A stretch of DNA of 64,000 nt from contig NC_088300.1 in NCBI RefSeq assembly GCF_032854445.1, forward strand, positions 79,461,084 through 79,525,083, in the 5' to 3' direction. This document shows positions 34,388 to 47,499 of this stretch, piece by piece; positions within the stretch are counted from its first letter, which is position 1; each line of letters opens with the position of its first letter. This DNA is from Liolophura sinensis. Its lineage: Eukaryota; Mollusca; Polyplacophora; Chitonida; Chitonidae. The notes under the pieces were generated by a model. The model did no database searches and was not told where the DNA came from. It saw only the letters and a program-made list of their open reading frames with translations. A program made the translations under genes and the position numbers.

Positions 34388-35455
34388 CTAACACATCGAT
34401 CTACCAACACACCAGGCATACTGATGAACACATCAGGTACACTAACACACTCATCAGGTACACTGACCAACACACCAGGCACTCTGACCAACACACTGAT
34501 CTACCAACACACCAGACACACTGACCAACACACCAGGTACACTGACTAACGAATTCCTCTACCAACACACCAGACACACTAACCAACACACTGTTTTGGA
34601 AAGCACGTGGTACACTGACCAACACACTCATCTACCAACACACCAGGCACACTGACCAACACACTCATCTACCAACACACCAGGCACACTGACCAACACA
34701 GTCATCTACCAACACATCAGACACACTGACTAACACACTCATCTACCAACACACCAGGCATACTAACCAAAACACTGATCTACCAACACACCAGACACAC
34801 TAACCAACACAGTCATCTACCAACACATCAGGCACACTGACCAACACACTCATCTACCAACACACCAGGCACACTGACTAACACACTCATCTACCAACAC
34901 ACCAGACACACTAACCAACACACTGTTTTGGAAAACACGTGGTACACTGACCAACACACTCATCTACCAACACACCAGGCACACTGACCAACACACTCAT
35001 CTACCAACACACCAGGCACACTGACCAACACAGTCATCTACCAACACATCAGGCACACTGACCAACACACTCATCTACCAACACACCGGGCACACTAACC
35101 AAAACACTGATCTACCAACACACGAGACACACTAACCAACACACTCTACTAACACACTAGGCACACTGACAAACACACCAGGCACACTGACAAACACACC
35201 AGGAACACTGACCAACATACCAGGCACACTGACCAATACACCAGGCACCCTCAGCAGCACACCAGGCACACCAACCAACACACCAGGCACTCTGACCAAC
35301 ACACTCATCTACTAACACACCAGGCACACTGACAAACACACGGCACACTGACAAACACACTCATCTGCCAACACACCAGGCACACTGATGAACACACTCA
35401 TCTACCAACACACCAGGCACCCTGACCAACACAATCATCTGGCAACACACCAGGC
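34388..35455. repeat. 37-bp minisatellite
   Basis: Roughly 28 units contain CATCTACCAACACACCAGGC and ACTGACCAACACACT. Variant units (GTTTTGGAAAGCACGTGG-type at about 34590 and 34924) recur about 330 bp apart, showing higher-order copying. Frames rich in Cys and Val on the minus strand are artefacts. Confidence 0.93.
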
Positions 35456-35740
35456 CTGATTTACTGCCCTGCAAAACTGTGTCATCAACCATGAGCCTGA
35501 TTTCTGTCCTGCAAACTGTGTTATCAACCATGAGCCTGATTAACTGTCCTACAAAACTGTGTCATCAACCATGAGCCTGATTTACTGTCCCACAAAACTG
35601 TGTGATTAACCATGAGCCTGATTTACTGTCCTACAAAACTGTGTTATCAACCATGAGCCTGATTTAGTGTCTTGCAAAACTGTGTGATCAACCATGAGCC
35701 TGATTTACTGTTCTGCAAAACTGTGTCATCTTCTGAGCAT
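35456..35740. repeat. 41-bp minisatellite, array 1
   Basis: Seven units contain ACTGTCCTACAAAACTGTGT and CAACCATGAGCCTGA. The same unit family forms arrays at 44210-44395 and 47500-48565. It marks the left edge of the tandem tyrosinase duplication. Confidence 0.93.
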
Positions 35741-36008
35741 GACTGATGAAGTTAATGAAATAATCAAGTAAAATTCAATGTAGCCCGTGATCGGCCGTGG
35801 CCTGAGGAGACTTAAGCTAGCTCATGTGCCTTGCGCGGACAGAAGCTGCTTCGGAAATCTCACACTAGTGTATAGTGTATGGGGTATTTGTGCATCACTC
35901 CTCTAAAATAACCCCATTCACACTGGAACTAATTGAAAACTTGCTGCATGAATGGTTTGCATAGACCTACTCCTGAATGTCATGCTAGTTAGGGCAATCG
36001 CGTTATGA

Positions 36009-36080
36009 GTGAGTGAGTGAGTGAGTGAGTGCTTGGGGTTTAACGTCGTACTTAACAATTTTCCAGTCATATGACGACGA
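36009..36080 (-). mobile_element. 5'-truncated tRNA-SINE tail with perfect 14-bp target site duplication
   Basis: GAGTGAGTGAGTG and GGGGTTTAACGTCGTACTTA followed by CATATGACGACG are the reverse complement of the 3' end of the SINE at 58025-58395. The flanks carry CAATCGCGTTATGA at 35995-36008 and 36081-36094. Only about 72 bases were inserted. Confidence 0.92.
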
Positions 36081-36129
36081 CAATCGCGTTATGATACATA
36101 TATTAATTTTTATCATCCCCGGTGATATA

Positions 36130-37285
36130 TAGAGAGCATACTACAAATCCAAATCGGTGCTTCGAAGCAATGACCGAATCACCGATATGCTTATTCAATC
36201 CTTCGTCATTAAATTACGGATACATTTGGTCAATCCTTCTTGGTGAAATCACTAGAATACAGCTATCCTTCGTCATCAAATCACTGATATACTTGGCCAA
36301 TCATTCTTCGCGAAATCACTAGAATACAGCTATCCTTCTTCATCAAATCGCTGATATACTTGGCCAATACTTCTTGGTGAAATCACTAGAATACAGCTAT
36401 CAGAATTCATCAAATCGCTGATATACTTGGCCAATCATTCTTCGCGAAATCACTAGAATACAGCTATCCTTCTTCATCAAATCGCTGATATACTTGGCCA
36501 ATACTTCTTGGTGAAATCACTAGAATACAGCTATCCTTCTTCATCAAATCGCTGATATACTTGGCCAATACTTCTTGGTGAAATCACTAGAATACATCTA
36601 TCCTTCTTCATCAAATCGCTGATATACTTGGCCAATACTTCTTGGTGAAATCACTAGAATACAGCTATCCTTCTTCATCAAATCGCTGATATACTTGGCC
36701 AATAATTCTTGGTGAAATCACTAGAATACAGCTATCCTTCTTCATCAAATCGCTGATATACTTGGCCAATAATTCTTGGTGAAATCACTAGAATACATCT
36801 ATCCTTCTTCATCAAATCGCTGATATACTTGGCCAATACTTCTTGGTGAAATCACTAGAATACAGCTATCCTTCTTCATCAAATCGCTGATATACTTGGC
36901 CAATACTTCTTGGTGAAATCACTAGAATACAGCTATCCTTCTTCATCAAATCGCTGATATACTTGGCCAATACTTCTTGGTGAAATCACTAGAATACAGC
37001 TATCCTTCTTCATCAAATCGCTGATATACTTGGCCAATACTTCTTGGTGAAATCACTAGAATACATCTATCCTTCTTCATCAAATCGCTGATATACTTGG
37101 CCAATACTTCTTGGTGAAATTACTAGAATACAGCTATCCTTCTTCATCAAATCGCTGATATACTTGGCCAATACTTCTTGGTGAAATCACTAGAATACAG
37201 CTATCCTTCTTCATCAAATCGCTGATATACTTGGCCAATACTTCTTGGTGAAATCACTAGAATACAGCTATCCTTCTTCATCAAG
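36130..37285. repeat. 67-bp minisatellite
   Basis: About 17 units contain ATATACTTGGCCAATACTTC, TGGTGAAATCACTAGAATAC and TATCCTTCTTCATCAAATCG. The first two or three units are diverged. It is absent from the partner duplication near 48700. Confidence 0.95.
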
Positions 37286-37556
37286 TCACCGATATACGGT
37301 TATCCTTCTTCATCAAATCACTACTATACAGTTATCCTTCTTCATCAAATCACTACTATACAGCTATCCTTCTTCATCAAGTCACCGATATACGATTATC
37401 CTTCTTCATCAAGTCACCGATATACGATTATCCTTCTTCATCAAGTCACCGATATACGGTTATCCTTCTTCATCAAGTCACCGATATACGATTATCCTTC
37501 TTCATCAAATCACTACTATACAGTTATTCTTCTTGATCAAGTCATCGATATACAAT
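37286..37556. repeat. 32-bp minisatellite derived from the 67-bp unit
   Basis: About eight short units keep TATCCTTCTTCATCAA and end in CACCGATATACG or CACTACTATACAG. They begin exactly where the 67-bp array ends. An open plus-strand frame through them is a repeat artefact. Confidence 0.9.
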
Positions 37557-38748
37557 GTACTAATACACAATGATCCCTGTCACCGACTTTCATACTCACG
37601 GCACGGCGTTTCTGTAATGCAGTGATAGCGGCCTGTGAGATGGAGGTGTCGCAAACGTTACACATCAAGCAAAGGAAGCACGAAAGAAATCCATGGTCTC
37701 AAGAACTGAGCAAGAATAAACCGATGGGATCTTAACCCTTGTCCAAAGCTATTTCATAACTGTCATTTTCTAAATGTGGCCATTCACAAAAATGAAAAAT
37801 ATCTTGTCTGAGTATTTAAGCCAGTAACAGAAGAAGTCTTTATACATCCGAGCCTTTTAAAGAATATCCAATTAATATCCTAGTCTCAACGCAGTACTAT
37901 CATTAAACAAAAGTAAGTAAACCACAATAAGTTCGACAGTAATTGTAGTTTGATCCCTATCTTCAATCAACAGGTAACAACCATTTACATGTGATTGTTG
38001 CCAAACCTTTTGACTGATTATCAATTAACATCCGCACATCAAAGCCATGGATTACGTTTAGAGAAATCTAATTCGGGGTATGAATCAGAATAAAACTTTG
38101 CTGTAGATTACAACATTTACTTATAATAGTGTCCAGAGTTGACAACCTGAAATGCATTCGATACAAGTTTTATTAGATTTTAATATGTACATGTACTTCC
38201 ATCAGGTTTTGATGTTTGATATATTTTCAATAAGTATTGTATTCACCGAGACTTACCGTATGGTTATCTTAGCATCAGTGTGCATATTCACTGCGCCGCT
38301 CCCTACGTTCACTTTACATCGCTGCCACCACTAGCAAATTCTTTTTACAGAAATCTTGAACAACGCCGAGGTCACGGCAGGCCACGGTGATGAGGCAGGA
38401 AGTGATGTCAGAAAACACAAAATCTCTGAATCAACCTTTTGTTTCCATTAAAACTTGATATACAAGCATTTTCGTTATCTACAGTATGTTCAACATGATT
38501 CTAGCGATCACCTGACACAACTTTATTGATGGGCGCACAAAGACAACGGTGGGGAGGCTGAACAAACCCACGTGCGTGGCACAAGCTATGAAGGTCAAGC
38601 TTGTCTAGTGGTGGCAGTGATGTAAAGTGAGCGCAGTGAGCGGCACATACAATGTGAGGAGAACGATCATCGTGATTTCACGGCCAAGTTAACAGCCAAT
38701 GACATGTGTCATGTATCACCATCAATGTGACGTCATTTGAATGCCCTC
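37557..38748. other. Non-coding stretch left of tyrosinase pseudogene
   Basis: No exon seen. It includes the block at about 38165-38250 shared with 49465-49555 (3' flank of T2). Otherwise nothing recognised. Confidence 0.5.
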
Positions 38749-40556
38749 AACTGTGAATTACAGCCGTCACATCGCGATTTCGGTCGGCAGGGTATATTGT
38801 AAGCGAAGTTACGAGTCTTGACAAAATCACGGTCGTCCCACAGAAGACCGGCAGCGCAATCCTTGGCGTGTCAAACCCCTTTGTTGCAGTGGAGGTATTT
38901 ACCACAGTGGTCCCAACAGAAGCTAAACTTGTGGTGTTCACAACGTATGCAGTTCGTCGGCTTGTAATCCTCGAAGCCCTGCGTGGAGTTAAAACACCCT
39001 GAAACAAAATAAAGCAACTTGAACACAAGCGACACTTTAGGTAACACCTGCATGCATTTTAAATCAGCCGGCAAATGTTTCACTTACATTCTGACTTGAT
39101 GAGGACAGTTGTGGTTGGCTCGGTGGTTGTGGTTGTGGTGGTGGGAGGCGTGGTTGTCGTCGTTGTTGTTGTAGTTGTAGTGGTCAGTAAGTCTTCGAAA
39201 TCCGGGTCCACGGGAGGTGGGGGTCGGGGCTTGTAAGGGTCCTCGATGTATCCAAAACTCAACCACGGCCAGCTGGTAAAATAATCACAGTAAAACTTCA
39301 AGAAGCTGAGGTCTCTCTTGTGACTGGGGTATGGCATGCTGTCAAAATAACTCCCTTTCATGTAAAACACGTCTTCCATCGTATCACTGTATTGCTTCGG
39401 TTCCTTGGTTGACACTATTACAACACCGGAACACGTGCCCTATTCATCGGAACCGGTCACGCGACAGTGAGATACACATATGTTCCCACATTCGTCGTAG
39501 ACCCGAATGAGGGCTTGGATCTGGAAATCGGACGAATCCCTGGGGTCCTTTACAGCCGCGTAAGTCCAGATTGAGGAAATGGGTAGGCGCTTGTCCACCA
39601 CAGAGTATTCCCGGTCAGTTCAGTTGTAATCGAGGCCGTACGTCTGAACATAAACTCGCCCAGTTTCCGAGCTGGAGCACTTGCACGTATCAAACTTCGG
39701 TGCGGGGAATTCCCTTTGTTCCTCAAGCTGACATTATAAGCGCCATTGGAAAATGGGACGGCAGAGTAGATATCGTTTGTCGCCCTAGTCGATGGGGAGG
39801 TGAAGGCTTTGACGGGATAACTGAACTCGTCGGGTCGGATGTAGGAGACTTGTATGGAGAGGTAGACCCAGTCCCGCTCGTCACAGTTGTTTCCGTCCAA
39901 GCAGTAGGAATTCTGATACCCACTGTTTCCATGACAAGACGCACCCGAGGTCCGAGGTCCGTGTTATAACATTACAGGCGAGAGCACCGGTTGTACCGCA
40001 CGTATTCTGTGAGGAACAGGTCGGCTTGATATACCGGTACACCAGTTTACCGTATCTGTCTCGGAGGCCCGCTCTGTTTCTGATGGCCGGGACCACACCC
40101 AGTTCCTGGATTGGGAAATGTGCCGTGTATCCACTAAACTTGACGGGCCAGTCTGTTTCAGGATCCATGCTATACATGGGATCGTTCATTGAAGTTTGCA
40201 AAAGGGCCATGTCTCCTCCGACCCACCGGCGCACTCCATAGGAGTGAAGCTCCAAGTTATTTTCAAATTCAGCGTTTGGGAAAATTATATCGGATATAGA
40301 CATACTTCCTGTCATAATCTTGGTGACGTCATTTGGCTTCATGAGTCGTCCAGAGTGGCCAATATTGCGCATGAGTTTCCTCCCTTGGATATCCCAGTTG
40401 GCAAAAGGTCCTGAATTGACCAGGCCATTCCCATTTCCGGCGTATTGGGGGCCCCAGATCAGAGACTGGGCGGGCCACTCCAGCTGACTGTCTAACGTTA
40501 CATCCCAGTATGGTAACGTCACGTCGATTTCATATTCTCTTAAAGCTAGTTCGAAC
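38749..40556 (-). pseudogene. Molluscan-type tyrosinase pseudogene T1
   Basis: It covers the equivalent of T2 exon 3 (40556-39088), an 89-bp intron (39087-38999) and the CBM14 exon (38998 down). Exons 1 and 2 are absent. Compared with T2: 63 bases are missing in frame after NDPMY, where the third CuB histidine segment belongs (near 40170); a net loss of 20 bases shifts the frame near 39950; one T is lost near 39715; in-frame stops appear near 39627 (YN then TGA) and 39443 (DE then TAG). In the CBM14 exon a Trp codon reads TGA at 38873, after HCNKGV. The exon 3 to CBM14 junction itself is still in frame, giving SEWCFNSTQ. It is clearly non-functional as a tyrosinase. Confidence 0.93.
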
Positions 40557-40664
40557 CTGGAAAAAAACAGCTTGACATATATAAAGTCAAAGGGCCAGGC
40601 GGTTATACCTTGACATGCAACATCAGCTAACAGGAAATTATATATAGTCATTCGTTACAAGGAT

Positions 40665-40875
40665 GTCTGACAGCAATTTGTCTATACAGCCATCCCGCAC
40701 AAAGATGTCTCATAGGAATCTATGTGCAAGGTATGGCTTATATAGCCATCCGGTACAAAGATGTCTCATAGGAATCTATCTGCAAGGTATGGCTTATATA
40801 GCCATCCGGTACAAAGATGTCTCATAGGAATCTATCTGCAAGGTATGGCTTATATAGCCATCTGGTATAAAGGGT
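40665..40875. repeat. 56-bp minisatellite (about 3.5 units)
   Basis: Units contain GATGTCTCATAGGAATCTAT and TATGGCTTATATAGCCATC. They lie just upstream of the T1 main exon, in the position where T2 has a 52-bp array. Confidence 0.88.
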
Positions 40876-41084
40876 CATGACAGTTTTGATATATAAAGGC
40901 TAGATCCTTATATAGTTCTAGAGTAACAATGTCAATCCTAGTAAATGCTATAATCAAGGGCCACGATAACATGATGGTAAAGTATCAGATCAAGTATGAC
41001 TATAACATTCACAATAAGAGCTACATCTCAAGTTACTCACTGATAAGATACGGAAATATATGGTGTCAGTAAATTGTTTTGTTG

Positions 41085-42050
41085 ACCATTGTTTTCACAA
41101 CCGAACAAAGGAAGTGACATAATGCTATATCTTTGACAGTGTAAAGGCTATATCTTAATCTCGTATTGCTATATCTGTGACAGTACAAAGGCTATATCTT
41201 ACACATCATGTATTACTATATCTTTGACATTGTAAAGGCTATATCATACACACATCATGTATTGCTATATCTTTGACAGTTTGAAGCCTATATCTTACAT
41301 ATCATGTATTACTACATCTGTGACAGTATAAAGGCTATATCTTACACATCATGAATTGCTATATCTTTGACAGTTTGAAGCCTATATCTTAGACATAATG
41401 TATTGCTACATCTGTGACAGTACAAAGGCTATATCATACACGTCATGTATTACTACATCTGTGACAGTATAAAGGCTATATCTTACACATCATGTATTAC
41501 TATATCTGTGACAGTGTAAAGGATATATCTTACACATCAGGTATTACTATATTTGTGACAGTGTAAAGGCTATATCTTATACATCATGTATTGCTATGTT
41601 TGTGACAGTGTAAAGGCTATATCTTACACATCATGTATTGCTATGTTTGTAATAGTATAAAGGCTATATCTTACACATCGTGTATAAATATATCTGTGAC
41701 AGTACACAGTTTATATCTTACACATCATGTATTAATATATCTGTGACAGTGTAAAGGCTATATCTTACACGTCGTGTATCACTATATCTGTGACAATATA
41801 AAGGCAATATCTTACACATCATGCATTGCTAAATCTGTGACAGTATAAAGCCTATATCTTACACATCGTGTATCACTATATCTGTGACAGTACACAGTTT
41901 ATATCTTACACATCATGTATTGCTAAATCTGTGACAGTATAAAGCCTATATCTTACACATCGTGTATCACTATATCTGTGACAGTACACAGTTTATATCT
42001 TACACATCATGTATTGCTATATCTGTTACAGTATAAAGGCTATATCACAC
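41085..42050. repeat. 47-bp minisatellite
   Basis: About 20 units contain ATCTGTGACAGTATAAAGGC and TATATCTTACACATCATG. This corresponds in position to the 38-bp array of the T2 intron (52995-53665), which shares ACAGTATAAAGG and the TATATC, CATG and TATTACTATA pieces. The two arrays therefore come from a common ancestor. Confidence 0.93.
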
Positions 42051-43800
42051 CACCTTTTTTAATCATGTATTCCTTTCTCTCTCTAATGTAAACTTCAATT
42101 CACGACACGCTTTTCTTTACATCGACAAGTAGACCGGCCTTCAAACTTTTGTTCGCACATGGAAAATCTGTTTTTGCCCGCTTCCTTCATTGTGCTGAAA
42201 AGCGTAAAGCTGACTTTTTAAAATTCGTTTCAAAACTTGCATATCAAATTAACATTTGTGTCAGATCTTTTCAATATTACCATGCTCACAGATACGTCAA
42301 TTCTTCCTTGCTGCCTATATGGCAATACAGCATACAACCATACCAAGAGCTATGTACACCTTGAAAACGACACATATTTAACTGTAGCGCAACAAATACC
42401 TAAATCATTCAATATTATTCATATTCAGTTCTACATGTTGTCCAGGATCCAGTCCACTTGGCAAGCCCTCCTGAAAATAGCCTTTGGTCTATGAAGAGGA
42501 TGAGAACGTTCTGATATCAGTGGTTTTGGGGAATGGGGGTAAACCATTCAGACTCCGTAAACTCCATCCGCACCTCAACACGTGAATATGAACAGTCTAA
42601 CTGCACTTATATGCAGTCTAACTGCACATATGTAGGAAGTTACAAATGCTTTCAAGTTCTTATTCACTTTGATTTAATTTTCAACGTGAATGTGGTATTT
42701 GGGTTTGCTTTTGCCTTTGCTTGGAAGAAAAGTAGGTTATAAGTTGATTTTGTTCTTTCCATTTTTTAGGTTTTATTTTAGCAGATATTTGCCTGTTACC
42801 TTTATTGGCAAATCCGAGTCACACATTGATGGAGAATTAGGTCTCTCTTAACAATATCCTGAGTGGACAAACTGAAATTACACACCATTTTCAGCACAAC
42901 AATTGCCGTGTAAAAAAGAACGTGCTGACCACTTTTTCAAAACGTGATGGTATGGATCATCACAAGTAGACATCTGGTAAGCAAACTGGTGCACATGCTG
43001 GTGACATCTATGGATTTTGACACGGCATAGCTCGCCTTATTGAACATGAACTGCCGTAACACTAATGATATTTCTTTACACTGAACGATTGTTTTTCAGG
43101 AAACTATAACTTTAGAAATTTAATTCTCACCTATGAAACACTTCACACCATTTGAAAAAGATTTGACGAAAATTCGATCCGCCGACAGGCTGACGGCCCG
43201 TATACATATATCACTAACACTGTGGCTCAAATAAAGGTTTCAGTAAAGGTCTATACAATCTGTCATGTGTAATAAAAAAAATACTTTATTGTAACTTACA
43301 CTTAGTCTCAGACATTTCCTTAGTATTTGGAATGACAGGGGACTAAGAAGTCCTAGGTCTGTCTGCTAACAGGGATCAGGTCGAAACGACCGCTAGCCAA
43401 AACACGACACTAATGTACCGCCGCTAAATATCCGCTCTTCTAGCACTTCTGTGTGTTCTTGTGGTGTTTTTGTGCACTTCTGTTCTTTTATGTGATGTTT
43501 TACACAAACAGATATAAACATGAGAGCTGAGCTAATGACACGTGGCTGTGCGGTTGTAATACTGGCTTTGAAGAAAAAATTGAATTTAGTTTCTATCTCT
43601 TTTCTATAAACCAAGGGTTTATTTTATATACCGGTATTTTATTTTTATAAAATGTAGTAAACTTAAAGCAGAGCGGCATATCACGAGGTTGGCAAATCGT
43701 CAGTTGAGAAGGAAAAATGCCAGTCAATACTTAGATTTCGTCAGAGTACATTTATTTTCCAAAGTGGATGAAATGAATTAGTGAGAATTATACATGAATA
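42051..43800. other. Right part of duplication T1 and non-coding sequence
   Basis: About 42090-42600 matches 55985-56600. After about 42900 nothing is recognised. Frames of 70-85 codons are AT-rich and unsupported. Confidence 0.45.
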
Positions 43801-44209
43801 AAAATAATGTCTATGATTTATGCGGTGTGTTGGTGGAAAATAGTGTCTATGATTTATGCGGTGTGTTGGTGGAAAATAGTGTCTATGATTTATGCGGTGT
43901 GTTGGTGGAAAATAATGTCTATAATTTATGCGGTGTGTTGGTGGAAAATAGTGTCTATGATTTATGCGGTGTGTTGGTGGAAAATAGTGTCTATGATTTA
44001 TGCGGTGTGTTGGTGGAAAATAATGTCTATGATTTATGCGGTGTGTTGGTGGAAAATAGTGTCTATGATTTATGCGGTGTTGTTGATGGAAAATAGTGTC
44101 TATGATTTATGCGGTGTGTTGATGGAAATAGTGTCTATGATTTATGCGGTGTGTTGATGGAAAATAGTGTCTATAATTTATGCGGTGTTGTTGATGGCTA
44201 TCGTCGCAT
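43801..44209 (+). repeat. 36-bp minisatellite
   Basis: About 11 units contain TGTCTATGATTTATGCGGTG and TTGGTGGAAAATAG. Being 12 codons long, it opens two long plus-strand frames of pure repeat. The last units vary in length. Confidence 0.95.
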
Positions 44210-44396
44210 AACTCATTCTCATAAACCTGACTCATTCTCCTACAATAATGAGTCATCAACCATAAACCTGATTCATTCGCCTATAATACTGAATCATCAA
44301 CCATAAACCTGGCATATCGTCCTACAATACTGTGTGGAGTCAACCATGCACCTGGTATATTGTCCTACAATACTGTGTTGTCAACCATACACCTGG
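44210..44396. repeat. 41-bp minisatellite, array 2
   Basis: Four to five diverged units of the CCTACAATACTGTGT and CAACCAT family also seen at 35456 and 47500. It lies between the two tyrosinase blocks. Confidence 0.85.
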
Positions 44397-44397
44397 C

Positions 44398-44585
44398 GGG
44401 GCCTCCGTGGTTCAATCGGTTAGCGCGCTAGCGCAGCGTAATGAACCAGAAGCCTCTCACCAAAGCGAACCAATGCGTTCGCTGTGAGTTCAAGTCCAGC
44501 TCATGGTCGCTTCCTCTCCGGCCTTAAGTGGGAAGGTCTGCCAGCAACCTGCGGATGGCCGGAGGTTTCCCCCGGGCTGTGCATA
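44398..44585 (+). mobile_element. tRNA-derived SINE, 5' head, 3'-truncated
   Basis: It starts GGGGCCTCCGTGGTTCAATC, with GCGCGCTAGCGCAGCG, a B-box-like GAGTTCAAGTCC and TGCGGATGGCCGG. It stops at CCCCCGGGCTGT, so the tail is missing. Confidence 0.88.
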
Positions 44586-45545
44586 CAGTACATACAGTAT
44601 ACAACAGTATGTACAAAATACTGTTTCCGAAATTCCGAATATGAAAGGTCATTTTAATACGTATTTTGATTTGATACGTATTTTGATGAGAGTAACTATT
44701 ATGAACACAACTACGTTTACGTTTATGAACATAAAATGCAGGGCCAAAGTCATATAAAGTTGTGAAAAATGATGAATCTTTAAATGATTACATTTGCTAA
44801 AAAAAACATGGTATTTGCTGACGCTAGTACAACTACGCACTTCGCGTCCTGGCTAAAGTTATTTTTTTTTATGGGTGAAAGAAACGGAGAAAAACACAGA
44901 CATTAAGCAATTTACTGACGGACTTCTCCACGTGTAACGTACAATTATGCAAACCATGACGTACATATATGCACACCATATGGGGGGAAGACATTGTTTT
45001 CCCACTGAAGTGTAAGAAAATCTGTAAACTGAAAACAAGTTTAGACATTTGTTTATTACTTTTTTTATAATTTCAAATTATGCACATCTCACCATTTCTG
45101 TTATGTCCAGAAAACGCCTGGGACATATTAACATTGACTTAAACATACAAAATTGACAAATTCTCTTTGAATGTTTTTCATGAACTACTTAAAAGTCTGT
45201 TCATCCTGGCACTCTTTATTGGATCTGTTTCGCGCCTCTCGCGCGCATGCGTAAACTCATACCACAACATAAGATCTCTGTAAAACGCGCACTCTGCCTG
45301 GAGTAAAGATCTAATGGTAGCTAGCTGTAAGATGGGTTGGCCATGTTCTTAGCTTAGCTTCCATATTAACATTATTTCTGAAAGCTAAGCTGGGAAGAAT
45401 GAGATAGATCTCAGATCTAAACATTAGCATTGCTCGTAACGTATAGCAGATATAGCAGATAACCAGTATGTATAGTGCCGAGGGGGGTGGAGAGTGGGGG
45501 GGGGGGCGTGTTGTAGGTCAGTGAGTATAAGGTAGGCGACTTCTA
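44586..45545. other. Non-coding stretch
   Basis: AT-rich, with a short G run at 45498-45507. No gene, repeat family or signal recognised. Confidence 0.4.
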
Positions 45546-45808
45546 TTTATTTATTTTTTTATTTATTTGATTGGTGTTTTACGCCGTACTCAAGAATATT
45601 TCACTTATACGACGGCGGCCAGCATTATAGTGGGAGGAAACCGGGAGAAACCCACAACCATCCGCAGGTTGCTGACAGACCTTCCCACGTACGGCCGGAG
45701 AAGAAGTCAGCATGAGCTGGACTTGAACTCACAACGACCGCATTGGTGAGAGACTCATGGGTCATTACGCTGCGCTAGCGCGCTAACTAACTGAGCCACG
45801 GAGGCCCC
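45546..45808 (-). mobile_element. Full-length tRNA-derived SINE with target site duplication
   Basis: Minus orientation, from GGGGCCTCCGTGGCTCAGTT at 45808 down to an ATTTATTTATT tail. The target site duplication AGGCGACTTCTA is at 45534-45545 and 45809-45820. Confidence 0.93.
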
Positions 45809-45837
45809 AGGCGACTTCTAAACAGAAGGCATAGGAT

Positions 45838-46010
45838 TTTTTTTTTTTTTTTTTTTTTTTTGATTGGTGTTTTACGCCGTACTCAAGAATATTTCACCTA
45901 TACGACGGCAACCAGCATTATGGTGGGCGGAAACTGGGCAGAACCCGGGGGAAACCCACGACCATCCGCAGGTTGCTGACAGACCTTCCCACATACGGCC
46001 GAAGAGGAAG
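45838..46010 (-). mobile_element. 5'-truncated SINE of the same family with long poly(T) on the plus strand
   Basis: A run of 22 or more T is followed by GATTGGTGTTTTACGCCGTA and the SINE body to CGGCCGAAGAGGAAG. The tRNA head is missing. A short possible target duplication (ATAGGA) flanks it. Confidence 0.88.
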
Positions 46011-47499
46011 ATATAGGAGATGCCGGGTCAATACCTGCTTTAGACGGGAAATTTGTAGTTTCCTCCGCTCTCAATAAGCGTACAGGTTCTTGGTGACAAT
46101 AAAAAAAACTGTCAAAAACTACAGTTGTACTTGCATTACACTAATATGGCGTTCAAACATGTACGCCACACGTGTGAAAGGCCGTTAGAGACGGGGTGGA
46201 ATTCTTGAAACAGAATCAAAATTACTAGAAATGGTCCTGTTTTCAGAATCAAAGTAGTAAAAGATTGCCAGACAAGATGAAACAAAATCCGATCTGCTTT
46301 AAAGGCTGTTGACTAGACAAAAAGAAAAATCGGGATTATATTTCCCCAAAACGCCCATGTTAAAAATGACTCGAAATCGAAATTGGCGATTCTTAGGAGG
46401 GCGGTACATGTAGTGACTGCTTAGGGTACATTTGTGGTGACCTTATTGGATAATTACTTTCTAATTCTAATGGGGGAGGTGTGGGTTGTGAGGTCTTGTA
46501 GAACATATCGTAGGGTTAGTTCATGATCAGATCTTTTGCTATCAATTTATCTTTTACCTACTTTGTGGCTTTGTTTGATGTTTAAAGTTATGCTCAACTA
46601 TCATTCTTATACACATCTTCAAAGTACATGTCATATTGTTGGAAAGCAGGCTTATATCTCCTCTCTACCATAATTTATGCTACCAGGAATTGTCTAAAAG
46701 GCGTCTCGGGCCACCTGAAAGGCAAGAGTTTCCGGGTCCTAGACCGGTCGTATAAGATTGGAATAATATACTTCCGTAAAGTATAAGAACGGGCGTCAAT
46801 TGGATCCTGTCCTGTTTGCCTGATACAGTAGTACCACGGTCTCACGATCCCAAAACGATGTTCCATCCCGTCTTGCTATATATACAGCGATTCACTTGCT
46901 AAAAACCGTCTTAAAAAGCGTCTTTGTCTGTCTGAGCTTTCGGGGGCCAAGGCGACCCCTGAGCCATCGATCGTTTTTGGGCTGGGATAGCCTTGTTCAT
47001 CAGAGGAACATCGTTAAATCAATACTTGCGGTTATCCCGGACTCGTCTAACAGAACGGGATTTGCATCCTAACGTTTGTGACAGAAGACCAATTGTCTTG
47101 CACCCATAAGATTTTGAATAACTTGCCAAATGTCTGCGGTTTAACACCGACATTCTGGTTACCTGTACCCATAAAATAGGCCTAGTAAAAGTGAAAAAAA
47201 AGTGAGTATTGCGTTAAAAAAATTAATTCAATGTAATCAGATGTAATGTGATTGGTCGGGAAAAATTTACAACATCGTATAATGCTTCTACAAATGATTT
47301 ACAGTCGCTCTGGTGGAGCTCTGACAGAAGTGCCAATGGTCTCTGCTGGAACTTGCACCCGAACTTGGAATTCTGTTGATAGAGATCCAACATGGTCGCG
47401 ACTGCGTTGTATCTATATACAGTCTACATCGCCTCGCACGTGACCTTCTGTCACAGTTCTATGTTCATGTATAAATGCACACAATGAATGCACTCTGAT
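46011..47499. other. Non-coding stretch
   Basis: No exon recognised. Short frames at 46675-46866 (-) and 47252-47443 (+) lack support. Confidence 0.4.

Larger units (their letters stand above)
35741..42900. repeat. Tandem segmental duplication, member T1 (partner about 48566-56600)
   Basis: Matching landmarks occur in the same order as in the right-hand member: GATCGGCCGTGGCCTGAG (35791 and about 48638); TTTTATTAGATTTTAATATG-type block (38170 and 49470); the CBM14 exon; the tyrosinase main exon; CGCTTTTCTTTA with AGACCGG (42110 and 56006); GTTCTGATATCAGT (42509 and 56492). Each member has its own minisatellites inserted between landmarks. T1 has lost tyrosinase exons 1 and 2. Confidence 0.85.

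Noticed and set aside
43794-44157. Two overlapping frames of 100 and 116 codons
   Set aside because: Translations of a 36-bp repeat.
44398-44470. A tRNA gene
   Set aside because: A and B boxes are present but the sequence belongs to a SINE family with several copies in the window and does not fold as a proper tRNA.
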